Shown here: positions 28,574 through 38,741 of the stretch, piece after piece | Numbering within the stretch: the first letter of the stretch is position 1 | How the letters are laid out: each line of letters begins with the position of its first letter | Assembly (NCBI GenBank): GCA_028285545.1 | Contig: JANQPA010000032.1 | Span: forward strand, 1 to 64,000 | Source: Saprospiraceae bacterium | GTDB lineage: Bacteria; Bacteroidota; Bacteroidia; Chitinophagales; Saprospiraceae | Direction: 5' to 3' | Length of the DNA: 64,000 bases | Made by a program: the position numbers and the translations under genes | The notes under the pieces: model-generated | The model's database searches: none | Told to the model about the DNA's origin: nothing | What the model saw: only the letters and a program-made list of their open reading frames with translations

Positions 28574-29875
28574 TTATTTCGGTTTTAAGGGTTCAATTTT
28601 CGGACATAAAATCCAGATGCTAGCCATGGCAATTACTGCCAGGGTAGCTCCAATTACGAAAGCTGGTGTATAATTACCTCCCGAAGTTAACCACGGAACC
28701 AGATAAGTAAGGCCTGCCGCTCCTAATTTTGCAGCCATACCGGAAAAACCTGCCAAGGTTCCGACGGTTTTCCCACCAAACAGGTCACTAGGCAGTGTTT
28801 GTACATTTCCGATAGCGGTCTGGAAACCAAATAATATCACAGCCATTATTAGAACAGCCGTCACCGGACCACCAGGATTAGCCATTGCGAGTAAGGAAGG
28901 AAGCATAATGCAACAACCAAGAGTGATGACAAACTTTCTTGTTCTGTTGATGCTCCAGCCATTTTTGATTCTGTTTTGGGCTAATAAGCCACCAAACCAG
29001 GCCCCAACCATGGCTCCAACATAAGGAACCCATCCGTATATGCCTATCGTTTTTACATCCATACCATAAACTTCAGACAGGTAAATAGGAATCCAGAATA
29101 CAAACAACCACCATATAGGATCAATCACAGCGGAGGCGATGATGACTCCCCAACTCTCTTTGTGGGAAAGCATCTTGGCTGTAGAAGGATTATATCCTTC
29201 ATCAAAACTTCCGTCCTGATCTATATCCTGGTTTTGTTGTCCAGTTAAAATGTAGGAGCGTTCTTCTTCTGTGATCCAAGGGTGTGATTTAGGGGGAGCC
29301 TTGACAAAAATTATCCAGGGGATTAGCCATAAAAGTCCTACTAAACCCACCAAAATAAATATGTATTGCCAGCTGAAATAAATGGTTAGGAATGCAATTA
29401 AGGGAATGGAAATAATTCCACCAAGAGCGGCACCTGAGTTAAATAGCCCCTGGGCAAAAGCTCTTTCTTTTGTTGGAAACCATTCAGCATTAGCTTTGGT
29501 TGCACCTGGCCAGTTACCGGCCTCTGCCACACCAAGAATGCCTCGGAAAATACTGAAACTTAATAATCCTTTGGCAAAAGCATGTAAGGCTGTAGCTATA
29601 GACCAAACTCCGATTGAAAGGACAAAACCTAGTCTTGTTCCTATCCAATCAAATATTTTTCCAAAAATGGCCTGGCCAAAGGCATAAGAAAAAACAAAAA
29701 CAATTGATATTAAGGCATATATTTCTTTACGTTCATCATCCGTGTTTTCCGGATAAAGGTCAACAGCGATGTCAGGCCATAACACACTTAGCGATTGTCT
29801 GTCAATATAATTAATAACAGTTGCTAATGCGATCAAACCTACTATCCACCATCTTAAACCTTTTAACTTCTTCAT
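28574..29875 (-). CDS. MFS transporter, ACS-family hexuronate/DEH type
   Basis: A 433-residue inner-membrane protein with about twelve hydrophobic helices. The ACS-family (anion:cation symporter) signature VINYIDRQSLSVLWPDI is in the first helix region. Relatives carry hexuronates such as glucuronate and galacturonate. In this alginate locus the substrate is probably DEH or unsaturated mono-uronate made by PL17 in the periplasm. It lies between kdgF and the SDR gene, in the same orientation. Confidence 0.88.
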   Translation of the reverse strand: MKKLKGLRWWIVGLIALATVINYIDRQSLSVLWPDIAVDLYPENTDDERKEIYALISIVFVFSYAFGQAIFGKIFDWIGTRLGFVLSIGVWSIATALHAFAKGLLSFSIFRGILGVAEAGNWPGATKANAEWFPTKERAFAQGLFNSGAALGGIISIPLIAFLTIYFSWQYIFILVGLVGLLWLIPWIIFVKAPPKSHPWITEEERSYILTGQQNQDIDQDGSFDEGYNPSTAKMLSHKESWGVIIASAVIDPIWWLFVFWIPIYLSEVYGMDVKTIGIYGWVPYVGAMVGAWFGGLLAQNRIKNGWSINRTRKFVITLGCCIMLPSLLAMANPGGPVTAVLIMAVILFGFQTAIGNVQTLPSDLFGGKTVGTLAGFSGMAAKLGAAGLTYLVPWLTSGGNYTPAFVIGATLAVIAMASIWILCPKIEPLKPK

Positions 29876-29940
29876 TTTATTTTTTTTTAGCCAAATACAG
29901 GCTGGATACTGATGTGTTTTCTAAGAAGGGGCAATCTGTA

Positions 29941-30291
29941 CTACTTCAGGAAGTCCTCTCTGGCCGGGCTGAATACGTCAATTAACACCCCTGGTTTGGT
30001 GCAGGTACATCCATGCATAACATTTGGTGGTATGTAATATGAATCGCCTGCCTTGATCGTTTTGACTTCATCCCCGATTGTCATTTCGAATTCACCACTA
30101 GCCACATAAGTTACTTGTGAATGGTAGTGTTGATGTAATTGTCCTACACCTCCTTCTTCAAATTTTGCTTTCACCAGCATAATTTTATCATCTGTACCAT
30201 GAATTTGACGCTGAATTTTTGGGTCTACTTGCTCCCATTTTTCTTCTGAATCAAAGAAGAATTCTTTACTTGCCTTAATTGATTTTGACAT
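29941..30291 (-). CDS. kdgF: KdgF-type cupin, converts unsaturated uronates to DEH
   Basis: A 116-residue single cupin. The frame extends 22 codons upstream, but the ATG at 30291 (MSKSIKASKEF) fits the family and avoids an unlikely basic extension. Metal ligands are H53, H55, Q59 and H93 in QLHQHYHSQ and PPNVMHG. The C-terminal SPAREDF carries the conserved Arg of KdgF. The known role is to linearise 4,5-unsaturated monouronates released by exolyases into 4-deoxy-5-keto-uronate. It lies directly downstream of the PL17 lyase gene, which supplies that substrate. Confidence 0.9.
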   Translation of the reverse strand: MSKSIKASKEFFFDSEEKWEQVDPKIQRQIHGTDDKIMLVKAKFEEGGVGQLHQHYHSQVTYVASGEFEMTIGDEVKTIKAGDSYYIPPNVMHGCTCTKPGVLIDVFSPAREDFLK

Positions 30292-30455
30292 AATTTTTTT
30301 GTTTTTTTTTGCTGTTGCGAAGCAACGTAAGTAGATCATAGAAGGTAAAAAGACCACTTTCCAGATAGCAGTTTTACATTATTGACAGCTAAAATTCTTT
30401 CTTCTTCCCTGACTACCGGTGGTAGTTACATTTTACTTTCTACTGGCAAATTGCC

Positions 30456-32717
30456 TTAATTATTACTTATCAAACTAAAAGGGCCCTGCCATTCATAAGT
30501 TTTTTTATTAACCTTAATGCTATGAGTATCCTCCTTTGAGGCATCATCATTTGCTAAAAACAAGGTCCATTTTTTGCCTGCTTTATTTTGAAATTGGACA
30601 ACCGTATAGGCTGTATCATCATGTAATAAACTTATCTTTTCAATGCTGGTAAAAGGATGTTCTGCTAATTCCGATACGGGATTATAAGCTCCATGGGGTT
30701 CAATGATAGAAATAAAAGTAGCATCTTTCTTATCCTTCTTTCTGATGATAAAAGCTGGGTCATGCCGTAAATTAAAGTCAGGATCATTAGCTCCCAGCCG
30801 GGCAAAAATCAATTCATCATTAGCATCCACAACACTTAACATAGAATAAAACTTGCCATTGGAGAACCAATTGATATGGGCATTTCCACTTTCAGTTTTT
30901 CCTGATGCCTCTTTCCATAGGTGCTGATAACCGTGACCGTCACCTAGCGTATTGAGAGTGGTTAATTCAGGATCGTATTCAAAGTTAGTTAATAGCAAAT
31001 GCCCTTGAAACCAAATCGGCAAATCAAATTGGCTATTGGTTTGGGTAGTGGCTCTAAAGACATCTATTAAAAGAGGGTGGCGAAAATGATCCTCCTTTAC
31101 CAAAACCAATGTTCGATGTAGTTCACCATTAGGATAAGCATTTTGTGATTTGGCACTTACTACCTGCACGGGGCCAGAGCCGTGAAAATAAAATAGATCT
31201 GGGTGGTGTTTTTCGCCAATTCTAATGTCGCCTTCATAATGAGAGGTTTCATTGATTACTATTGTATTATGGGCAATGCTTTGTTTGGCCCAGGTATTGT
31301 TTTCTTTTAAATAACGTCCACCTCCTTTTTGATCAATATTAACCCAACGGGCTGCCCCGTAATCTTGCATGATTTCGCCTGTTTCATCATATAAGGAATA
31401 GGATAATTTATCAAAATGTCCATGTCCCATACCCTGGGCGGAATATTTCATTACCAGGCATAATTCATTTTCGGGGGCGGTACTGGTTCTTAGAATGCCG
31501 ATTCCCCCTTGTTTCCCCATGGGGCCATCAGTATAAGCAATGGATTTTTGTCGCATAGTTTGGGCTAATCCATCTGCCAAACCTTTGGCTACAGCAAAGC
31601 CGGCTTCATCTAAAACCACCTTTCCCTGTTTTTCAGCAATAGATAACAACATGGGATCTTTACCGTAATGAAAGTAGGCCAAATCAACGGCGGTCACTAC
31701 TTCTCTGGCATTCCAGGACATTCCTTTTTGAGCATCATTGATGGGATAAAATAGCCCATTGGCATCCGTCTGATATAAAAGCGAATAAACGGCCTTTTTT
31801 AAGATGCTGTCCCGATATTCCAAAATGCCCAATTCGGGCTTATTATTCGCTAATGATTTTGCGAATTGTAAAAAGGGAAAAATGGCATATCGTAAATAAT
31901 AGGGACCTTCAGTAAAATAACCATCTGGTGAAAAAGAACCATCCAGCTGCGCTAAAAAGCCCGCATTTTTTTGCCCGTCTTGCCGAATTAATCCGCCATC
32001 ATTATCTCTTTCATTCTTATTATTGCTTTCTATGTCTAATCCGTATAAAGCTTTGTTTACCAAATTCTTGTCATTCATAACCAAGCCAATCATCCCTACG
32101 GCGGCATTGCCCCAGGTGCTATGATTGTGGATTCGGTTAAAAAACCGGGGATTTTCGATGGATAAAAAATCAGCATAGGGACGGAAGAGGTCTTCTTCTA
32201 AATGTTTTCGTTCTTTTTCGGTTAAAAAATTATAAATGCAATCATAGGCCTGACTGGTATAGACCAGCCAATTTGCGTCATTTAAACATTGCCAAAAGAT
32301 CTTGCCGGTAGCATAAGAACGATTAGTTGGATGTAGGGGTAATGAGGGATACATTTCTGCATATTTCAGTAACATATCCCGAACGTAAACCGCGTATTTT
32401 TCCTGGTCCGTAATTTGATACAAAACTCCAGCTTTTTGCATCATAAACCAATTTCGTTTATGGCGTTCATGGGTATAGCCACCTGCCATATCTTTAGGAA
32501 TTGGCACTTCTATTGTCCTTATTTCTGCATCAACTTCTGCTATGGTTTGTGCCAATACTTTATCGAATAAAGGGGCTTTACCCAAAGAGGCTTTGATGTT
32601 TTTTACACCTTGACGGGTCAAAATCAAGTTGGGATGATCTTGACTAAATACTGGCACAGAAATGGCCAGTAAAAGTATAATACCCGAGTAAAAAGCGAAA
32701 TTTATGATAGTTTTCAA
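30456..32717 (-). CDS. PL17 oligoalginate lyase (exolytic)
   Basis: A 753-residue protein with signal peptide (YSGIILLLAISVPVFSQ). The N-terminal alpha/alpha toroid (about 60-390) is of the alginate-lyase type and holds N198-H199 in RIHNHSTWGNAA and the candidate catalytic Tyr273/Tyr274 in GPYYLRYA. The C-terminal half is a heparinase II/III-like beta sandwich with QGMGHGHFDKLSYSLY. PL17 enzymes split oligoalginate to unsaturated monosaccharide, which fits the kdgF gene that follows. Location is inferred as periplasmic. Length is normal for the family. Confidence 0.92.
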   Translation of the reverse strand: MKTIINFAFYSGIILLLAISVPVFSQDHPNLILTRQGVKNIKASLGKAPLFDKVLAQTIAEVDAEIRTIEVPIPKDMAGGYTHERHKRNWFMMQKAGVLYQITDQEKYAVYVRDMLLKYAEMYPSLPLHPTNRSYATGKIFWQCLNDANWLVYTSQAYDCIYNFLTEKERKHLEEDLFRPYADFLSIENPRFFNRIHNHSTWGNAAVGMIGLVMNDKNLVNKALYGLDIESNNKNERDNDGGLIRQDGQKNAGFLAQLDGSFSPDGYFTEGPYYLRYAIFPFLQFAKSLANNKPELGILEYRDSILKKAVYSLLYQTDANGLFYPINDAQKGMSWNAREVVTAVDLAYFHYGKDPMLLSIAEKQGKVVLDEAGFAVAKGLADGLAQTMRQKSIAYTDGPMGKQGGIGILRTSTAPENELCLVMKYSAQGMGHGHFDKLSYSLYDETGEIMQDYGAARWVNIDQKGGGRYLKENNTWAKQSIAHNTIVINETSHYEGDIRIGEKHHPDLFYFHGSGPVQVVSAKSQNAYPNGELHRTLVLVKEDHFRHPLLIDVFRATTQTNSQFDLPIWFQGHLLLTNFEYDPELTTLNTLGDGHGYQHLWKEASGKTESGNAHINWFSNGKFYSMLSVVDANDELIFARLGANDPDFNLRHDPAFIIRKKDKKDATFISIIEPHGAYNPVSELAEHPFTSIEKISLLHDDTAYTVVQFQNKAGKKWTLFLANDDASKEDTHSIKVNKKTYEWQGPFSLISNN

Positions 32718-32864
32718 AGCTAATTATTTATCAATGGATAAAAGTGGCAGGCACTCGCCTTGCGTGTAACAGGAAAGCACCTGCCCAGCCCTAACCAAAT
32801 AATTTATGAAACAAAATCTGTTTTTGTATAGAGGCAACCGATGGCTGCCTCCATACTGTTTAGA

Positions 32865-33749
32865 TCAGTGACTCACTTCTAAGTCATAGTATTTTACCTT
32901 AGAAAAAGCTCCTTCATCTGTGGTGACGAGGTAGTTCCCGGCTTTGAAATAGTTCTCAAAAACACCCCACTTCTCCATGTGAATATCATCGTATACGATG
33001 GATTCGGAATCGTTCAGGATTACCTCCAGCCTTCCATCTGAAGCTTTTACTTCAAGTGTGAATTTATCGTGCCCCACTTCTTCCGTGAAGTAAAATCCGT
33101 CATCATCAGTCCATGCATTAGTATGCAATATTTCTATTGCTGATGCATTTAAATTCTTTAATTCCTTTGTTTTGACCCTCACTCTGCCATTGACCCAATA
33201 TATTTTTAAGACTGGAGGAGCATTGTTATCATCCTCTCCAATCAGATCTCTTTGGGCATTGGTGAGTCTTCCGTGGATCTGCATAATGATGACCCGATGA
33301 AACTTGTCGTCTTTATCTTTGGATATCTCTGGAACACTCAAAGTACCTTTCATTATGCCTCCCTGAGCAAAAGTCCAGTTTGTAGAATTACTTCCTGGAG
33401 TCATTTGTTCTCTCAACTCCGTTCTGGAATAACTGGAGTTTCTGGTAGAGGCCCCAGGGTAGGTATAAAATACCAGTGAACCATCTATGGAATCATTGTA
33501 CATAAACTCCTTCAGAATATCTATTTTGGCATAGTTAAGAATCTCAGGAGGCTCAACTTCTGTAGGATTGCCAATTGGAAGGGTCACTTTCCAATTGTTC
33601 AAATCAATATTGGGTAAAAAATAATCTATGCCTTCTACAGGGCCATTATTATTTTCCTCCTCCTCCATTTCTATTGGGGGTGTCTCACTGACACTGCAAC
33701 TGATTAACAAAACCAAAATGAAAGTCATCTGAAATATTCTCTTTATCAT
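32865..33749 (-). CDS. PL7 alginate lyase, surface lipoprotein
   Basis: A 294-residue lipoprotein (lipobox Cys18 in LLISCS) with an acidic linker EMEEEENNN, of the kind that directs Bacteroidota lipoproteins to the cell surface. The PL7 jelly-roll motifs are in order: SRTELREQM at 108-116 (R109, R113), QIH at 157-159 and YFKAGNY at 267-273. These hold the catalytic Gln/His/Arg/Tyr set. It is an endolyase that cuts alginate to oligomers for the SusC/D importer encoded just upstream. QIH rather than QVH often goes with guluronate preference, but that is only a hint. Confidence 0.93.
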   Translation of the reverse strand: MIKRIFQMTFILVLLISCSVSETPPIEMEEEENNNGPVEGIDYFLPNIDLNNWKVTLPIGNPTEVEPPEILNYAKIDILKEFMYNDSIDGSLVFYTYPGASTRNSSYSRTELREQMTPGSNSTNWTFAQGGIMKGTLSVPEISKDKDDKFHRVIIMQIHGRLTNAQRDLIGEDDNNAPPVLKIYWVNGRVRVKTKELKNLNASAIEILHTNAWTDDDGFYFTEEVGHDKFTLEVKASDGRLEVILNDSESIVYDDIHMEKWGVFENYFKAGNYLVTTDEGAFSKVKYYDLEVSH

Positions 33750-33791
33750 TATAGTATTTACTTTACTGGATGTGCCATCATAATATAATAA

Positions 33792-35102
33792 TTAGTATCC
33801 AGGATTTTGTGTGATTACTCCAAAGCTAGAAAGTACTTCTGAAACTGGAATCGGGAACAAATGATATTTACTATCAACAGTTTCTCCCATCTCAGCATCA
33901 ACGGTACCCGTCCTAACTAAGTCAAACCACCTCTGGCCTTCAAAAGCTAACTCAAGTCTTCTCTCATCTTGAATGGCCTGTCTAACCATGGCCTGAGTGT
34001 TTAATACGGTATGATCCAAAGGATCCACCCCAGCTCTGCTTCGTATCGGATCTAATAGATCGAGTACGGCTTCAGCAGAAGAGCCAGTTTCATTTAATGT
34101 TTCTGCATACAACAAAATAACATCTGCTAATCTTAGCTCTATCCAGTCGTGATCAGGGCCTCCCTCCTGAGGGAATTTTGGAGAGGCCATCACGGTCTCA
34201 TCAATGGTTATTGCTCTTCTCAAGTCTCCAGGGCTAGCATCAAAAGCAGCCACTAAATCTGCATCCAATGGATTCAAAGATTTTGTGTCTAACCCACCTG
34301 ACCACGACCAAAATTCAGAAAAGCCATATTCATCTACTATAGAACTTGATATTTGGGTTGCAAATATGATTTCTGAATTTAAATCATTATTCACCCCAAA
34401 AATGTCAGCAAAGTTGTCTTGTAAACTTATTCCAGCAGCAGAAGCTCCATTTACAACAGCAGCAAGATGTGATTCGGCACTGCCAAAGTCGCCCAATTGT
34501 ACATACACTTTACCAAGTATACCTTGAGCAGCATATTTAGAGGCTCTTCCATCTACGATTTCTGTACCTAAAGCCGATATTGCGTCCAACAAATCAGGAA
34601 TGATCACATTATTATAAATAGTAGCAGCTGGTTGTCTGGCTAAAATAGAACCATCCGTTGTACTTGGAGAAGCAGATAAATTCAAGGGTACATCACCAAA
34701 TACGCGTACCAGTTTGAAATAAGATAAAGCTCTCAAAAATTTTGCTTCACCCACTTCAGTGGCATCTGAAGAATTTTCAATTACATTATTCGCACTTAAT
34801 ATTGACTTGTATAAGGCGGTATAGAAAGGTCCGAAAAATTGATCCTCCATAGTGGTTAAGTCCGGACCAAACAGGTCAAATTCAGTATAGGGAGCTTCGA
34901 ACATAAAAGCATTATCTGCTCTAAAATCACCCATCACTGCCATAGGTGTAGCAGATCCATGCTGATAAAAATAAGCAGCATTCAAAACTCCTTCATAATC
35001 TGTCAAAGAATTTGAGCTAGCAATATTTGGCGGAAATTGTTCCAAATCCTCACATGCTGTTATGAGCAAAAATGACACTATTATTATATATAGTTTTTTC
35101 AT
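33792..35102 (-). CDS. SusD-like alginate-oligomer binding lipoprotein 1
   Basis: A 436-residue SusD/RagB protein with lipobox Cys17 (LLITACED). It has the SusD TPR-like core (AKFLRALSYFKLVRVFGDVPL) and the C-terminal motif ERRLELAFEGQRWFDLVRTG. It ends NPGY, as SusD proteins commonly do. It starts 11 bp after the susC stop. With SusC it captures oligoalginate at the outer membrane. It is shorter than SusD 2 of the same locus. Confidence 0.93.
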   Translation of the reverse strand: MKKLYIIIVSFLLITACEDLEQFPPNIASSNSLTDYEGVLNAAYFYQHGSATPMAVMGDFRADNAFMFEAPYTEFDLFGPDLTTMEDQFFGPFYTALYKSILSANNVIENSSDATEVGEAKFLRALSYFKLVRVFGDVPLNLSASPSTTDGSILARQPAATIYNNVIIPDLLDAISALGTEIVDGRASKYAAQGILGKVYVQLGDFGSAESHLAAVVNGASAAGISLQDNFADIFGVNNDLNSEIIFATQISSSIVDEYGFSEFWSWSGGLDTKSLNPLDADLVAAFDASPGDLRRAITIDETVMASPKFPQEGGPDHDWIELRLADVILLYAETLNETGSSAEAVLDLLDPIRSRAGVDPLDHTVLNTQAMVRQAIQDERRLELAFEGQRWFDLVRTGTVDAEMGETVDSKYHLFPIPVSEVLSSFGVITQNPGY

Positions 35103-35113
35103 TATTCTTTTTT

Positions 35114-38100
35114 TTAGAAATTAACATTTAAACCGAAGGTTAAACTTCTTACTATCGGACTTGCGCCTACCTGCACTCCGTATGTTGTTGGTCCTAAATA
35201 ACCACCATTCGTGATCTCTACCCCTTCAGGGTTAAAAGAAGTGTAATCATCACTCATTAAATACAACAAATTGGTAGCAGCAAGATATAGCCTCAAAGAA
35301 CCTAAGCCCACTTTGCTAGTCAAATCCGAATTAATCGTATAACCTATTGTCAGGTTTCTCAAAGCGACATAAGAGGCATCTTGGATCATAGCGTCGGTTT
35401 GGTCTCTGTTCCGTACATAATGCATTCCATTATGATCAGCCAGACCATCGTCATTAGCATCGAAACTACCAATCAACGCTCTACCCCATTGAGAGCCATA
35501 ATACAAGGGATCAATATTGTAAACATCTCCTCCTTGAGCTCCTTGAAATTGTAAGGCAATGTCAAAGTCTTTATAAAGTATTTGAGTATTCAGCCCCCAG
35601 TAAAAGTCAGGAGTGTTTTGTCCAATTTTTACTAAATCTCCTCCTTCTTCAACCGTACGTGTTCTATCAATTACACCATCACCATTTTGATCAACTGCAT
35701 AACTGTATCCACTCATCTTACCAACATATTCTGTAGGGTCTGATACATATACCATTTCAACTTCTCCAGTAGTTTCTATTCCCCACATTTCTCCAATTTC
35801 ACCACCTACATAGTTTCTAAATACAGGTCCTCTACCGCTTTGTCCGTAAATAGTTGGTGCTAATTCAGTCAAACCACCAAGGTCCGTAATTTCAGTATTG
35901 ACAGTGGACATGTTAGCGCTAATATTCCAACGGAAACCACCTGTATTAACTAGTACTGCACCTAACTCAAGTTCTAATCCGGAACTCTGCACATCTCCAG
36001 AATTAAGTGCAATGGAAGTAGTACCCAATACTTCAGAAACACTCTGCTCAATTAATATATCTTCAATGTCAGAAGTGTAATAATCTATACCTAGTGTAAA
36101 TCGATCTTCCAGGAAACCTAGATTAATCCCATAGTTGGTCTCTGTATTAGTTTGCCAGGTTAAATCTGGATTGGCTACATCTGAAGGAATTAGAAAACCA
36201 TTCCCTAAAACCGTGGCCTGAGGATTCAAGAGACTCAATGAATTGTAAGCTCCTAGAAAAGCAGTAGTTCCTAAAGAACCCGTACTGAACCTTAGTTTTA
36301 AGCCAGTCAAAAAGTCTGAGTTGTAAAAAGATTCATTGTGCACATTCCATCCTAAGGAAACTGCCGGGAATATTTCATATCTATTATTAGCCCCGAAACG
36401 TGAATCACCATCTCTTCTGACGGACACGGATGCTAAATAACGATTGTCATAGGCATAGTTAATTCTTCCAAAAACGCTATTTCTTGCGATGGTCTCATCT
36501 CTCTCCGAAACGGATATATCAGCAGGATCTAACAAGGCATAATTTTCGGGTTGGCCAAAGGGTACATTTGTGCCATCTAAAGCAATCCCCTGGATATAGA
36601 AATTTTGAAATTCAACTCCAGCTACTGCCGATATATCATGCTTACCCAAGGTTTTTGTATAATTCAGAGTAGTTTCACTGAGCACAGAAGATCTTTTTAC
36701 ATCCGTTTGATCCAATGCTGTTTGAGTAGTACGTGCCCTGGAATCAAATTCAAGTCCTCTCCAGAAATAGTCTCGGGTATCTCTAATATCTGCACCCAAA
36801 ACAGTTTTTATATTCAAGCCTTCAAGAATGTTGAATTGCAAGTAGGAACTAAAGTTTCCAAAGTATGTTTTTTGCCAACGTTCAGTGTTGTCAAGCTTGG
36901 TTGCGGGACCTGCATCTCCTGATCCTCCTATACCATTACCGCTTCTGCCGTAATGCCAGTCTTGAGCCGTCATCCCAGGTTCCAATGTATAAATACTGCT
37001 ATTCCAAGGTGCATTACTCCCTCCTCTAAATCCAGAGTCGAATGATGAGAGCCCCAATGCCTGTGCTTGTTGATCCAGTTGTTGTACAAATGCAATAGAG
37101 GCTTCGGTATGGTAAACAGGGTGAACGCTATACGCTCTTAAGAGATCTCTCATGTCATGACCTACGATTTCTCGATCACCTACGAATCCATTGATATTTA
37201 TTCCTGTTTTGAACCTGTCTCCCAATTTAGCATCGATATTAATGCGGCCATTATACCTCTCAAAACCTTGATCACGCACAATGCCTTGAGTGTTTAGGTA
37301 TCCAACCGAGGCATAGTAGTTTACATCCCCAGTACCCCCGCTAATACTCAAGTCGTGGTTCATGCTATTGCCATTTCTGAAAAGCCAATCTTCAACAGCT
37401 ATGACATCAGGAGAATTTCTATAGGCATTTATTCTATAATTCAACAAATTTTGGTCCATTTCACCCACATCAAAAGTTCCATCGGCTATACTTGCTTCTA
37501 TTGTATTGGCCCATTCTCCAGCGGTTTGGTTTAGGTTATCTCTAACATATCTACTTGAAGTACTTGCATACGCATTATAACTAATGCTGGCTTTCCCGGC
37601 CGTCCCTTTTTTGGTAGTAACCAGAATAACACCATTTGCGCCCCTTGAACCATAAATAGCGGCTGAAGCAGCATCCTTTAATACCTCCAAACTTTGAATG
37701 TCATTTGGATTAATGGTGGCCAAGCTTCCTGAAATCGGATACCCATCCACAACAATTAGTGGGTTGGAATCACCTGAAATAGAAGAAGCTGCTCTAATTT
37801 GAATCTTTGGATCTGCACCAGGGGCACCATCTTGATTTTGAATCAAAACTCCTGCTAATTTCCCTCCTAGTGCATCATCTACACGATTGGCCTGTATGGC
37901 TGCAACATCCGCCCCTCCTATCTGGGCGATTGCACCTGTATTGTGCGACTTTTTACGAGTTCCGTATCCTACTACCACGATTTCTTCTAACTGCTCAACA
38001 TCCAATTGCATTTGAATACTCAAATCTGTATTGGTCGTAACGAGCATTTCCTGCTCGACATATCCGGTATAACTGAACACCAGAATGGAACTTTCTTCCA

Positions 38101-38362
38101 CTTCAATAGAAAATTTTCCTTCGAAATCAGTAATCGTTCCTACACCTGGAGTTTCTTTTACAGATACAGTGGCACCGATAAGAGGTAAACCATCTTCAGC
38201 ACCGGTAATGGTTCCCGTAACAGTTATTTTCGCATCTTGAGAAAAATGATCTATTCTGAGATCAGTATTCCCCGATAGAAGTAGAGGGAAACCTAGTAAC
38301 AGACCCGATAATCCAAGAAGGATAACGGATTTGTTGATATAGTTTTTTAATTTTGTATTCAT
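35114..38362 (-). CDS. SusC-like TonB-dependent transporter 1 (alginate locus)
   Basis: A 1082-residue outer-membrane receptor. A signal peptide is followed by a carboxypeptidase-regulatory-like domain (about 45-125, VTGTITGAEDGLPLIGATV), a TonB-box region with EEIVVVGYGTRKKS, the plug domain with GVILVTTKKG, and a barrel ending in a terminal Phe. It is the first gene of the alginate operon. Its transcription is predicted to start about 370 bp upstream, from a promoter overlapped by GntR operators. The N-terminal 130 residues and the leader resemble SusC 2. Confidence 0.94.
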   Translation of the reverse strand: MNTKLKNYINKSVILLGLSGLLLGFPLLLSGNTDLRIDHFSQDAKITVTGTITGAEDGLPLIGATVSVKETPGVGTITDFEGKFSIEVEESSILVFSYTGYVEQEMLVTTNTDLSIQMQLDVEQLEEIVVVGYGTRKKSHNTGAIAQIGGADVAAIQANRVDDALGGKLAGVLIQNQDGAPGADPKIQIRAASSISGDSNPLIVVDGYPISGSLATINPNDIQSLEVLKDAASAAIYGSRGANGVILVTTKKGTAGKASISYNAYASTSSRYVRDNLNQTAGEWANTIEASIADGTFDVGEMDQNLLNYRINAYRNSPDVIAVEDWLFRNGNSMNHDLSISGGTGDVNYYASVGYLNTQGIVRDQGFERYNGRINIDAKLGDRFKTGININGFVGDREIVGHDMRDLLRAYSVHPVYHTEASIAFVQQLDQQAQALGLSSFDSGFRGGSNAPWNSSIYTLEPGMTAQDWHYGRSGNGIGGSGDAGPATKLDNTERWQKTYFGNFSSYLQFNILEGLNIKTVLGADIRDTRDYFWRGLEFDSRARTTQTALDQTDVKRSSVLSETTLNYTKTLGKHDISAVAGVEFQNFYIQGIALDGTNVPFGQPENYALLDPADISVSERDETIARNSVFGRINYAYDNRYLASVSVRRDGDSRFGANNRYEIFPAVSLGWNVHNESFYNSDFLTGLKLRFSTGSLGTTAFLGAYNSLSLLNPQATVLGNGFLIPSDVANPDLTWQTNTETNYGINLGFLEDRFTLGIDYYTSDIEDILIEQSVSEVLGTTSIALNSGDVQSSGLELELGAVLVNTGGFRWNISANMSTVNTEITDLGGLTELAPTIYGQSGRGPVFRNYVGGEIGEMWGIETTGEVEMVYVSDPTEYVGKMSGYSYAVDQNGDGVIDRTRTVEEGGDLVKIGQNTPDFYWGLNTQILYKDFDIALQFQGAQGGDVYNIDPLYYGSQWGRALIGSFDANDDGLADHNGMHYVRNRDQTDAMIQDASYVALRNLTIGYTINSDLTSKVGLGSLRLYLAATNLLYLMSDDYTSFNPEGVEITNGGYLGPTTYGVQVGASPIVRSLTFGLNVNF

Positions 38363-38661
38363 AACATATTAGTATTTAATCATTTTGCTCACCTCCAAGT
38401 GAGTTTTTTATTTCTATACATTACTTTTCTACCATTTTAGATAATGGTTAACCTTTCAAAAGGAAAGAGATTTCTTTAAGTATCCATAAATCAAACCTGT
38501 AATCACCTGTGCATAGTAGTGTCGTTTTACACCATATGCCTGACCACGCTTTATCGTAAGCCAAGAATTTTGAAAAATACATGGATCGGGGTAAGTAACG
38601 CTATCAGTTAGAATTGAAAGGTAGATTAGGCTTCATGTAAGTGTGATTTATTTGGTTAATA
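38363..38661 (-). promoter_or_regulatory. Conserved leader of susC 1 with two blocks shared with susC 2
   Basis: This 5' leader holds no gene. The start-proximal block (38363-38410) includes TAATATGTTATG and a CTCAC/GTGAG hairpin at 38388-38403; both are repeated before susC 2. A second 30-bp block at 38632-38661 (plus-strand reading begins TTCATGTAAGTGTGATTTAT) matches 45820-45849 at 29 of 30 positions, at nearly the same distance from the start codon (270 versus 279 bp). The sequence between the blocks is not obviously conserved. On the plus strand the hairpin is followed by TTTTTT, so it would terminate an antisense RNA. Confidence 0.7.
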
Positions 38662-38710
38662 ATTACTAAGAATATTTCAGGTATTGTAGTCGCGTTTTTT
38701 GGATTCTTGT

Positions 38711-38741
38711 AAATTGGTTGACCAATTTTTGGTTAACCAAA
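38711..38741. promoter_or_regulatory. Paired operators for the GntR regulator at the alginate promoter
   Basis: Two palindromes lie side by side: AAATTGGTTGACCAATTT at 38711-38728 and TTTGGTTAACCAAA at 38728-38741. Their centres are 15 bp apart. The same pair with the same spacing precedes the gntR gene at 46649-46679. The second palindrome overlaps the -7 element of the promoter, which suggests repression by blocking RNA polymerase. Confidence 0.8.
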
